Below are positions 1 to 10,929 of a stretch of 64,000 nt of DNA, one piece after another. The DNA is taken from contig JAKCOZ010000021.1 in NCBI GenBank assembly GCA_022605955.1, positions 11,700,501-11,764,500 of the forward strand, in the 5' to 3' direction. This stretch comes from Rallus limicola (Eukaryota > Chordata > Aves > Gruiformes > Rallidae). Position 1 is the first letter of the stretch. Each line of letters opens with the position of its first letter. Below the pieces are notes generated by a model. It made no database searches. It was not told the DNA's origin and saw only the letters and a list, made by a program, of their open reading frames with translations. Made by a program: the position numbers and the translations under genes.

Positions 1-54
1 TGGTGACAAAATTTCAGTCTATCTTCAGTGAGGCCTAAGGAAGTTTGCTCTTAC

Positions 55-176
55 CTGTTTTTGTTGCACTGTAAATGTTTTCAATGGGGAAGACAGTGCC
101 CAGTCCATAGAGAAGCACTTTAGCAAGAGCTGGTATAAGCTGAGTCGTGGTGACCAACACGTTCACACAGTTAGGC
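55..176 (-). CDS. EYA2: EYA2 coding exon 14: HAD motif II region; last exon inside window
   Basis: The acceptor is GTTTTCTAG and the donor is ACAG|GTAAGA. It completes Arg446, encodes residues 447-486 and starts Gly487. Readable parts are [20 protein letters not shown] and [20 protein letters not shown]. The Thr run 455-457 at the end of a beta strand is the HAD motif II region. The next exon, outside the window, should begin with Lys of GKESCFER (motif III, human Lys480 by alignment) and carry the motif IV acidic residue and the stop. The catalytic domain is therefore cut only by the window edge. Confidence 0.98.
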
Positions 177-759
177 CTAGAAAACAAAAGAAATGGCAAA
201 CATTTTTTCTCTCTTTTACTCTAGACTAAAAGATGCCAGGAAGCAAAACTTTCTTGCAATTGGAAGTTGCCAAGCCCTTGGGAGATTATGCAGCTTCAGG
301 CAGGTAAAGTGGGTACTGGTAATGTCTTTTATCAACTTAGAATGAAGAAAACATAGAACAAACTTGCAGCGATGGTGCAGCCCTACAGCATGCAGGCCAG
401 GATCTGTTTTGTGGGAATTCAAACATCACATAGTAATGTCCATTTCTTTGAGTGAACATGTTCAGGGATTGAAAGGCCTTTTTCTCTCTTTCCTACTCTT
501 CTGTAGGACAAGCATGTAACAGATGAGGTAACCAAGGAAAGGCAAGAAAAAGGACTGCTTGTTTCTTTTGCTCAGTTCATCTCAAGCTCACCCCAACCCT
601 TGATAATTCAAGTCTGGCAAACATGTGCAGACTGGCCTCCCACAGGTTTGGCCAGAAAAGTCCTATAAATGTGTCTCGATTTGTTTAGAAGGGGGGAATA
701 AAGGGAAGCAAAGGAGATCCTGGATCAAGCCTGTAGGCAATTCTTTAAGCTGTTCTTAC
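177..759 (-). other. EYA2 intron 13
   Basis: 583 bases of intron with GTAAGA donor and CTAG acceptor. I see no repeat, RNA gene or motif cluster in it. Confidence 0.9.
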
Positions 760-874
760 CGGGAATGTATCAAATTCAGCGCCTTCAGAGCATGTGTGAG
801 CCAGAGATCAGTCAGCGCTTCAAGTTCTGCTCTTAACTGCAGCCAGGTTTCCCTCTTAGGAGCTCCTATTAAAC
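760..874 (-). CDS. EYA2: EYA2 coding exon 13: [18 protein letters not shown] segment
   Basis: The acceptor is CTGCTTACAG and the donor is CCCG|GTAAGA. It completes Gly408, encodes residues 409-445 and gives two bases of Arg446. Readable parts are [20 protein letters not shown] and [17 protein letters not shown]. Human EYA2 has [20 protein letters not shown] and LTHSLKALNLINS. This is an alpha-helical part of the Eya domain. A 143-codon open frame on the opposite strand overlaps it and is treated as a shadow. Confidence 0.97.
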
Positions 875-1878
875 CTGTAAGCAGGGAAAGCATCTTTGCA
901 GAAGCACAGAAGGGGAGTTGCGTGGCTTTGTACACAGAATGCCAAAGGGCTCCTGTCTGTGTTCTGAAGCAGGTCTCTCCCGCTGCCCTTCTCTTGGCCC
1001 CGGTGCACGCTGCTCCCCTTTGTCCATTGCCAAGTCATTCCAAGGCTCTGCCTTGAGGTACACGAAGCCCCACTGCAGCACACTCAGCTGCTACCCAGCT
1101 CAGCTTCCTTCCTCTCTGACAGAATGGCATCAGCCACCTGCATGCTACATGGCCACGATAAATGACCTTTCTTGAAGTGAGCATAAAGCTTGCACAGGAA
1201 GTAAACAAGAGAACAGAAGAGCTGTCTATAGCAGGTATTGGCCTGAGTTGAGATCTATCTAAAGCCAGGATGGTTGTGTTTCTCCTGAAAAGCTACGCAC
1301 CACTGCTAGTACATGTTGGTAGGCTAGTCCTCCAACCTGTTGATACTCTGAGTTTTGCTTCTTTTTCTCATCAGACACTTGGCACTGATGTCCTAAAAGA
1401 GGAGCAGAGCAGCCTATTGGAAGAACTGCCTGGAACTAGCTGAGATGAAAGAACCCGGAGCATTCTGATAGCTGGTCATACTGTTTTGTGGGAGTTAAAA
1501 CCAAGCAGTTAGGATACAAGAATGCCTTCAGACAGACACTAACCATGTGTTCTATAGGGAAAAAACCAGTGTGTTTAGTTTTGAACTGTTTCCTTGCTTA
1601 CTAAGCATTTTGGAAAATAGGAGAAGGTTATTCTCCTGCCAAAGAAATTAGAAAACAAAGCCCCCCTCTCAGACTTGAGTCTTTCTCCAACTACTAAACT
1701 AGGTATTTCAGCATATCTCTTGCAAATCCTGTACAGAGCCTTATTTAAGGATGACTGCTGAAACATGCAGCTCAGTGTGAAGTATCCTTATCACAATGCT
1801 CTCCACACCTTTTCCTTAGCATGTCCATAGCAAGGTCAGAGGTGTTAGGGAAGGTGTTGCCTGGCCACAGACACTTAC
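875..1878 (-). other. EYA2 intron 12
   Basis: About 1.0 kb of intron with GTAAGT donor and ACAG acceptor. It is ordinary mixed-composition sequence with no feature I can support. Confidence 0.9.
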
Positions 1879-2039
1879 CCCCTACATTGTTTTTGTAGGT
1901 GTTGTACATCTCTTTCACCCGGCGGTAGCGGAACGCTAATTTCCTCATCCAGTCGACTCCCCCGTGAACGCCGGAGCCCAGACACAGATTTGCACTGGCA
2001 GTTGAACTGTGAAAGCCATCCGCAGAGAAGTTATACGTG
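1879..2039 (-). CDS. EYA2: EYA2 coding exon 12: [18 protein letters not shown] segment
   Basis: The acceptor is CCTTTCCTAG and the donor is GGGG|GTAAGT. It completes Ser354, encodes residues 355-407 and starts Gly408. Readable parts are [33 protein letters not shown], and [18 protein letters not shown]. The second half is essentially invariant in vertebrate EYA proteins and belongs to the helical part of the Eya domain. VHGGVDW and KEMYN favour EYA2; EYA1 has VRGGVDW and KEIYN. Confidence 0.98.
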
Positions 2040-4192
2040 CTAGGAAAGGGAGGAGGGAAGGGGAGAGGTCAGTATAATTACACTGCCAGCAAGGAGTGAA
2101 AACAATGGCAAAGAACCATGGAGACAAGTGGCAGCAGAGACGTAGCAGGGACACACTGCCCAGAACTGGGGTTCATCTCTTGCACTGCTAAGAGAACAGA
2201 TTTTTAAATGTTCTTGGTGTAAACACAGTGCAGGTTAATTAGCACTATCTGCCAGTTCTGAGGTTCTCTGGACTACAAAACATCTGAATGTCCTGAGGTC
2301 ACTGAAACTCCTCATCTCAACCTCATTCAGGCTGCTATGGTAGAAAAGGCTGCTAAAGGAGAAAAGTCTGTTACCTTCCTGACTGTTTGGCTACGTTGCT
2401 AATAAGGCTCTGAACATGTTAGATCAAGAAAGAAATTTAAAAATTATTGGAAGCAGCCATGACTGCCTGCAACACCTAAAGCTTGTTTCTGTTTTAAACT
2501 GAAAACAGCAACCACAAAGAATTGGGGGCAAGTGACAGCTCCACAAACACCTTTAACAAGCAGTTTCTCTGAAGGAAGAAATCCAGAAATCCTGCCTCCC
2601 ACCAGGCATTTTTTCCTGTCTTCAGCCCCCCTCAATGTCCCTTTCTTTGTACCAGCACTGAGGTGAATCAGATCAGGGAACTGTTCCAGTTAAGTATAAT
2701 ACAGCTTAACAACAAAAAGAAAGAAGAAATAAAGAGAAGCTGCTTTTCTGCTGGATCAGTTACCTGGTTTGGGGAAGGAGGGGCATACAGAGGCAGTACC
2801 AGCTCATGTCATCTTAAAATGATTTGCCAGTGACAGCATGGTCAGGATGGGTTTCCTGGTCCAAGCAGACCTCAGAGTGAGCTGCGGTGGAAGAGGGCAG
2901 CCGCAGCTCATGGGGCACAGTTGGCTGGATCAGCTCACAGACCCAGCAGATTGGGACAAACTCAGCTTGAACCAGAGCAAACGATGGGACAGAGGAGCTC
3001 AGTGACACAGACCTACCCTTCCCAGCTGCAGCCTTAAGTTAGCTCAGCTTAGAGTGCTTTGACGCCTCACTGGGGGGAGTAGCTAGTCCTGGTATATTCA
3101 CATCCTGATTTGCTGCCCAGTATTTTCTCCTTCTAGAAAATCCTGATGCCACTTTATTTCTGTATTAGAGCAACCAGACAGGAGTTCAACATCCTTCAGT
3201 CAGTTCAGCTTCTTTTCTCACATAGATGAGCCATGAGCAGCTGTGAAGTACTTCTGAAACAACTGAAACCACTCAGGCAAGGGCTTTTGTCGGATATGCT
3301 GTTAGCGTATGGATTTTTTCATCCACTCAAAGTGCTCTGAATGAGATAAACCCCACATTAATGATATAATCAATGCCTGAGCAAGTATCCAGACTCACTT
3401 GCTTAGAGGCCACTGGGCTGAAGGATCTAAATATACATGTGCCATTTCAGTGTACTGCAAAGCACAAACTAGCATTTCAGTTAAAGAATACCCAACACCT
3501 TTCAAGTATTCTCTGCAGAAGGAAAAGTCTCTTCCCTAAAACACTTTCATCTGTGCTGTTTTTGCACCATTTTTTCATAATAACCAGCCATAAAACCACA
3601 AATTATAAATCTCTATATGAGATCTGCACATTTCATTGTGCCAATTACCATAGCTCTACAGGCAACACTTTGGGAAATGCAGGTTTAATTGTACAAGAGT
3701 AGGTTTTATGTCCATGACCCAACTTATATAGATAATAATGTTTTGTGCAGTTTTGGTACAAATTTCTACAAGCACTAAGGTTCTGAGATGGCAAGGTCCA
3801 CAGTCCTCACTGCTGAGCCCATTCTTACCAACTGGGCAGTGGGAAACCTTTCAATCTGGTTTCAAAGTGTGTTTTGGATCCTCCTCTGCCAAGTTGATGG
3901 CATGTATCAGGAATTAATATAGTCTGACTAGAATTGAACCTAATTTTAGATATATTTCCCAGATTGGTTCAAAGCTCCATATAGTCAGGGCTTGACAATA
4001 GGCACAGACATATTAAATTGAGAAAGGGGACTCTGGGCTTCTGTGTATTTAATAAATGCATAGAACACAGAGCCAGGAAGGGGAGAGGGCCATGGCTGAG
4101 AATGGGTTTTTATATCACTGACCAGGCACCCTGCTATGTTCAAAAAGCTGGGGACTACCTGACCTGCAGGTTCCAGCCCGGAGATCCCGTAC
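2040..4192 (-). other. EYA2 intron 11
   Basis: About 2.2 kb of intron between the DDVSSDD exon and the GGVDWMRK exon, with GTACGG donor and CTAG acceptor. No mobile element or simple repeat of note is visible. Confidence 0.9.
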
Positions 4193-4251
4193 CTTAGATC
4201 TTGACCATTATCATCCGATGATACATCATCTATGTGGATCTGGTCACAGTC
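4193..4251 (-). CDS. EYA2: EYA2 coding exon 11: DDVSSDDNGQDL segment
   Basis: The acceptor is GCACTTCTCAG and the donor is TAAG|GTACGG. The 59-nt exon encodes residues 335-353 (DCDQIHIDDVSSDDNGQDL) and starts Ser354. The sequence is close to invariant across EYA proteins, with DCDQIH specific to EYA2 (EYA1 and EYA4 have ECDQVH). It lies in the Eya domain cap region. The donor deviates from consensus at +4 and +5 but retains GTA. Confidence 0.97.
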
Positions 4252-7200
4252 CTGAGAAGTGCAGGGGGGAAAAAATACAACAGTAAATAAATGCTTTGAA
4301 AAGAAACTTAAAATAATGAAACAAAAGTTACTTTAAAGGTCATATTAAGGAGATTAAATCTCACATATTGCTAGTATTGTCTAGCAGCATCTAGCCAGTT
4401 AATTGTTAGGAATAAATATGACACAGCACTTGCACAAAATACAAACAGACTGAGTCGTGTATGATCTGCTGCTGTCTAAGGGCACAATGGCTTTTGAATA
4501 ATGCAGTTAAGTAAAACTTCTTCCTATGCAGACAGGAGGGAGAGAGATGCTGGCATCTTAGCTAGGAAAACTCTGGGTTTTAAACTCTGTATGCATGATA
4601 AGGCAGAGATTTGGCAGCCTCTCCTCCTGTGAGAATACAGCTTTGGACAGGAGCTGTATGCCTACGTAATTACAAGGGGAGAAGATCTGTCCCAAAGAAA
4701 TTTCCTGAGATGCCTGTCCTGCTGGTGTTTTCCCAGTTCATTCTGAGGGGCCTGAGCTTCCTTTGATGTGCAGGAAGCTGGGCTGAAGCATGGAAGGCAC
4801 ACCCATTCATACCCCTGCCACAGACAGAGCTAAGGACTAACGTGTGTCCGTGATGAGGAAACCTATGCACAGGAAGTTTAACCAGAATATATACTTGGAG
4901 CTCAGCCTGCATGAACTATGTACTCTAGATCTTATCTTCCAAACTTCTTCATTGTTTGAATGGTGGAGGCCCTGCCTCAAAAATCTGAGAAATGTTATTT
5001 CTTGTATTTATTTCCTAGTCTTAGCATTATGATTAGGAAGAGAAAAATCAGGCAGTTTCTCCCAACATCTTAAAGCTCCTTTCTCCATAAACCCTGCAAG
5101 AAGAACAAACCAGAAAGCCTTCAAGCTCTGAAAACTATCTGGTTTATTTTTCTAAAAGAGATAAAAGCACTTGGTGCAACAGGACTCCCAGGTCCTAAAA
5201 CCTGTAGTTTACAAAGGTACAGTCATTATTCACTACTTCAGTATTTTGTAAGCTACAGAATTTGTCTTACCTTCCTTACAGAATCAAGAGTTTTAGGAAT
5301 TATTTTAAGCTAGCCCCTTTCAAAAAAAAAAATTAAAATAAAATAATCCCAAAGCCACAGATAGTCCTTGTCCATAATCATGAGATTTTGTGCAGCATCT
5401 ATTTTAGACAATTCTCAAAAAGACATCTTCTCCTCTCATCAGTCCTCTTATCAACTGGCCACCGGGGTGCGTATTTTACAATGGAGCCAAGTGACTGAAT
5501 AGCAGATCTCTGCTAGCACTCCCTCTCCTCCAGCACCATCATTTTTTAAGCCCCCCTCCCAATAGCTGTTGTGAGCCATGCTGGGATAATATTGATGCAG
5601 CCCACTCCAGTTGTGTGATGCAGGGCATTAAGTCAGGGGAAAGGTATTCGTGGAGGGATCTGTTTTTCTCATTTGTGAATGAATTGTTCTGTACACTGAA
5701 GTGTGACAACAGTAGCTATCACATTTCTAACTTAATAAAATACCATGACACTTGGTGAGACGCTACCTCATAGTCCGCCGGCTGAGCCGATCGTGTTACT
5801 GGGTGAAACACAGGGAAGCTGGTTAAAGCAAGAATGTGCACCGTGTTTTACTACTCGGTTACCAGACTAATTTTTCATTCTTGCTGAATTGCCTTGAAAT
5901 CTTAGTGAGCAGGGAATCCAGGCAGGATATCTGGGTTGCTGCAAAGGTCCAGATTGTTCAAATGGAAGCCTGCAATGGGCACATATCCCGGTCTTCACAT
6001 CGGTGAGATTTTTTAAATGATACTTTAGGATCTCAGAGGTATATGATGTGTGGCATGTACAGCCTGTAACTGAGTCAAACCCAAGAGTTCAGTCAACCCT
6101 CCCAACTCTAGGAAGCTGTTTTTACTGTTGTGGTATCTCTAGGTCAGTCTGTGCTACACAACCTGCCTCCAGGTGGGACCAGATCCTTGTACTCAGATGT
6201 AAAGGAGCCTGGCCTAATACAGCTTTGAAATGGTACTGCAGGCTTGGAAAAAGCCTCTGCTGCCTCCTTGTGAAACACAAACTGTTCCTGAGGATGCACA
6301 AAGAAGCTCCTGTCTCAAGCTCCCTCTGAATACTGTCTAGGTATGTCTCATGCACATATTAAAAGAATGTATGAATGCACAGGTTGTCTATGTATCAGGA
6401 CTATGCTATGAGGTTTTCATCTCATGGAATCACTGATCAGTCCAGCATACACCCTTCATTAGGCAGGGTGTTAACAGGTCCCAGAACACAAAAACCTCCA
6501 GGAATGGCTCTGAAAGCAGTAACTTGTAAACACAGTAATCCCCTTGTTTGTTAATTCCTCATCCCCTTGTCAGTCCTCCTGTCCTTAATACCTGTTTTCC
6601 AGAGTGCTGGACAATAGTATCTCCAGAGGGACGGGGGAGGGGGTGTGCAAAGTACTATTCTTAAGCCAGCACTGCACTGTGAACAAAAGGCAGCTGGGAG
6701 AAAAAGCACAACCCCGGAAAGCCCAGAGTGTGTAATTTAATTTTACTTGATCTGTAACCTCGGGCGACTCTTTTTCTCCATTATTTTTCAAAAGGGGAAC
6801 AGAGTGAGAATACCTCCTTTCAAGTAAATATTTGCTGATCTATTCTGCAGTGTGATCAGAGCCCTCTGTATGCAACACCATGTATGGCCTATACGTGCAG
6901 AGCGTAGAGATTTAATCTGCCCATACTCTTGCAACTGCAAGCAGGGGTGATGTGGTCAATAGCCATGTTAAGTGCTACATGAGTGGGTGAATTAGTGTGG
7001 CAAAACTACACTTGTATGACTTCAACATGTGGCTCAGCAAACACAGGCTTTGCTTGCCTGGGCTATGCTGCTGACAACCTGCAGAATGGGGCAACCCCTG
7101 TGTCACTGCATGCCCTGAAGTGCTACACACGGACTGCACTTGTCAAGGTTGGGTGCCTTGATTCTTTGCTACAAGGCAGGCACACCACTAGGCTGTGCTT

Positions 7201-10200
7201 CAGCCAGCATCAACCTCCCCCGCCCCCCCATCAGCTGGAAAAAAGTCCAGCTTCTAAGCGGTACCACTAAAGAGTTACCTTGCTGACAGAGCATTCCTTT
7301 TGTAAAAAGAAAGTTTTGGGAAGAGTCTAGGTTTAAGACTTCTCCAGCCACCCACCTGCCGTAGGGACCCATGATCAGCCTCCTTCTATGCAATTAGCCT
7401 GAGGTTTGGGGTAACTGGCAAGGGAAACTGGCCTCTCTATGAGGCCACAGCACTAGGAGAGGATGGGGTGAAGCAGATTATCTGAATTGATGTGCTGGTT
7501 TCCTTTTTCACGCATCCAAGATTCCCACTGCCAAGCATAGCAGGAAAAATGCATCCAGGAACCAGTTGCTTGAATCCCTTCTGGGTAGACCCTGAAAACA
7601 CAAAGCCCTGGGCTAACAGCAGATGCTCAGAATCAGTTTCTGATAGAAATTCCAGTTCAGGCTTTTCACTCAGACTTTGAAGTCAGTTTTTTGCTACGAT
7701 GTGCAGTCACATCCTCACCAGACTAAGGAGGCTCACACAAACACCAATAACACTGTGCAAACCTTGCTTTAACTATGGAAAATGTTTCATCCTCATCAGG
7801 CAGTTTCTGGGTAAGCTCCTAAAGGGCTTTACACCCCGGCAGCACCTGCTCTGCGCAGCACTGCAAAACTGCAGCCAGCAAAATAAACAATAAATAAAGC
7901 AATGTAATGACCAATTTCCTTGTCCAACCTGCCTCTCTGCAAGGACAGATGACATTTCCTCCTCTTCTCTGCCTGCCTCTGCCTGTTAGGACCAAGGTCA
8001 GCCATGCTCTGGTTGGTTCAAACTGCTGGGCCCCACAAAGAGCCTGAACTTGGCTATGGACTTGTGCCAAAGAAAGGTTTTGTGATGTTCAGCATTATTT
8101 AGTAAGAGTAGTTTTGTTTCGGTCTCAAATGAGTCAACACCCTACTGCTTTCTCAGTTACAGCTTTTTCACCCTGCCCCAGCACTGCAGATGGTCAGGAA
8201 TGGTTTCAGCCCCGGGTGGTTTTAGCTAATCTTGTCTTGTACAAGCCAGTGCTACACCACTTGATGGTGCTACTGCACATGGTAATGTTTGTGGGTCTAC
8301 AAGTGAATCAGCTTCTGTGCTTGTGTTTTATCAATTTCTTTTTCACCATTCACTGCATTTTTTTTAACCTTAATGCTTGGTGACATATGATCCTTAAATA
8401 TCACTCCGTGAATGCTCCAACCTGGGTAGCCAGGTATGGGTAAGGAAGGAGGATGGATAACTTGGTCATTGCAAATTCTTCCAAACCACAGTGGCTTTTT
8501 TTAGAATGTGAAATTTTGTAAAGAACATTTACTTCTCTTGAATTTTTCCTCCTCCCTCATTTTTTTTCAGTGAAAAGGCTCAGCTAAAACCAAACCACCT
8601 TGGTTTGGTTTGAAAAAGACTTTGGTTTGTTTCACTTACCAAGGATGTGTGAAAACGAAAACCAAAATTGTTCAGTAGAAAATGCTCTCCTCTTTCCAGC
8701 TACCTGGGTCATGCACCATCACTTAGCTTAGTCTTTTTATCATAGTGCTGGACCTAAAATAAAAATGTCTCACAGTGCTATGCCTTTGCTTGTTTCTGCT
8801 CTAAATGGAACACTATGTTTTCAAAAGTTTTAAAGATTTTTCATGATTTTGAGCCATCCAGGTCTAGCAGCAAGTTGTTCCCACCTTTAGGCATCTATGT
8901 CCCTTTACACCCTCTGTAAAGGCCATTAAAGCTATATGGGCTCACTCATTCAGTCACCAACTTTGTGGTTCTCATTTTTAATAAAAGGTAAGCTGATTAG
9001 AGACAGCCTAGGAAATCAGCAAAAAATGCTTCTACTTTCTCATGCAGCAACAAAATAGCACTAGTAACATAAATGTTTGGATTTATCATCTTTGTAGTCC
9101 AAACTACTTAGAGGCAACCTCCATTAACACTGTGCTGAACAGATGTGTCCTGTAGCACTTGCCTCTCTTCCTGTGTTGGAGATGGAGCCCAGGTATTTTG
9201 CACAAGGTTTTGATTTCTATTTGGAGACATGGTGCTAAACTTTAGCTATAAGAATTGGACTAGTTTGTACTCAGTTACATGGTCCTCTTGGAATGAGAGG
9301 GTCCCATATCTGAGCAGCTTTTGTTTAGCTCTTGCTTTCTTAATGTCTAGAAGTCAAAGAAAAGAAAAACAACATACTAACTTTTTACAACTAAAAACTC
9401 TGCTCTACTGTAGTGGCTAAAGAACTTGAGGGGCCATGTGAGACAAGAGGGACATAAGCAGCCAAAACTCTTATTAATACATGTGCAGAATTTGACTGAG
9501 GCCAGGCAATATGTTACTCCATTTCATGTCTTAGAGCAGTAAGTAAAGCCAAGAGAAAACTTGTTTGAAATGATGCACCAACTTATATTCTTCCAAAAGT
9601 CTCAAGAGGCAGAGGGTGATTGTGCAGGATGTGGAGCTTTGTTGCACCACATATTGAGAGCTGATGGGTGGAAAGTGTTGGTTGCATATTCAGTGTTATC
9701 ACTACTTACATAGTGCCCTGGACTCCTGAACAGCAGTGCTCTCTCTTTTTTTCTTTTCTTGCCCCCACCCCCCTAAGAGAAGGATTTTTTTTCACTTCAC
9801 ATTTTCTGTACTCATCACCAACTCCTTCTTTGAAAAAAATTGAAAGAGGAAAAATCCGTCATTTCAGGTGCTACCCACTTCTTGTCTTCAAAAGGAAATG
9901 AAAATTCTCAGCAAATGAAACCTCAGATTGTAAGGAGACAGGTGTCAGGAAAGATGTACCTCCTGTGATGCAGAGGACCACAGTGACATTAAGCAATGAA
10001 GGATCAAGAACTCGTTGAAATCATCAAGCATATAAAAGGTTCTCTCATTTCATCTGGCAGAGAAACAAATTCTTCCCTTTTTCAAGTGAAGAAAAAGACC
10101 ATGGAAGTCTGCCCTAGGGATACCAGATTTTTTCCTCCAAACAACGTCAAGCAGTTCTCTGACTCCAAGGTGCCCACAGCACAAACCCATCTTACTCACT

Positions 10201-10839
10201 TGTTGTGATTCATTCAGACTATTTCTGATTGCAGTGCAAACAACTTTTCATCAGCGCTGTACAGCTGTTTCTCAGCTGGTGACAGAATTCTGCTAGCATC
10301 ACTTGGCTTGAATTTTACCATGGATTCAAAAGGATTTTCACTTTGTATAAGGCACAGTCACATCTAATCAGGCCACAAACAGGAACGATTTCTCCTCTTG
10401 GTCTTTTATGAAACTCCAATAGCATCATCCTGCAGTGTGTCTAAGCTTGAGCAGACCTCGGTATGTGCAAAGTGTCCTCAAGAACAGAGACCATTTTTAA
10501 AACCTCATAGCTAATTGCTACCTGCCCACTAGGATCTAAGCTAATTTAGCTTAATAGAATTATTAAATAGACAATTTCAGGAGAAGCAGCAGCAATGTCC
10601 TCATTATTAGATTTAGTAAAACTGCCAAAAGTCATCACTCTAATTGCATATTTAGCAAAAAACTTTCCTTAACAGAACAAACGTGTCAGAGGGACACAGT
10701 GAAGTGTGCTTCCAATAAGCCATCTAAGGCCCATTCTTTGGGATCAAAACTTAAAAGTTTCTTAGAAAAAATAAGGGTTTAGAGCAGATGCAAATGATTA
10801 GAGAGAAAGAGATGTTAAATAAAATAAGCAGCTACATAC
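4252..10839 (-). other. EYA2 intron 10
   Basis: About 6.6 kb of AT-rich intron. The only part that stands out is a locally CpG-rich stretch near 5755-5900, listed as a possible regulatory element. The rest shows short homopolymers only. Confidence 0.9.
5755..5900. promoter_or_regulatory. Possible intronic regulatory element (CpG cluster)
   Basis: Five CpGs occur between about 5760 and 5795 and two more by 5860, in an intron otherwise nearly lacking CpG. The sequence is non-repetitive. Inference only. Confidence 0.28.
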
Positions 10840-10929
10840 CTCCAGGTCATTAAAGAACAGATGTGTATCTGCAAGGTTGAAGATCATTTCTTCCATCATA
10901 AGACCTATCCGCACAGACGTTGTAGTGTC
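10840..10929 (-). CDS. EYA2: EYA2 coding exon 10: Eya domain helical cap, [17 protein letters not shown]
   Basis: The acceptor is CCCCTCACAG and the donor is GAG|GTATGT. It has thirty codons in phase 0-0, residues 305-334: [15 protein letters not shown], then [15 protein letters not shown]. The exon belongs to the insertion that forms the helical-bundle cap of the Eya domain. DTTTSV and LMMEEM discriminate EYA2 from EYA1/EYA4 (DPP..., LRMEEM). A G7/A11 purine run lies about 40 nt upstream of the acceptor in the transcript. The preceding intron is 13.5 kb. Confidence 0.98.

Noticed and set aside
625..1056. 143-codon open frame, plus strand
   Set aside because: Its core is the antisense of EYA2 exon 13 (760-874), so the open frame is explained by the coding exon opposite.
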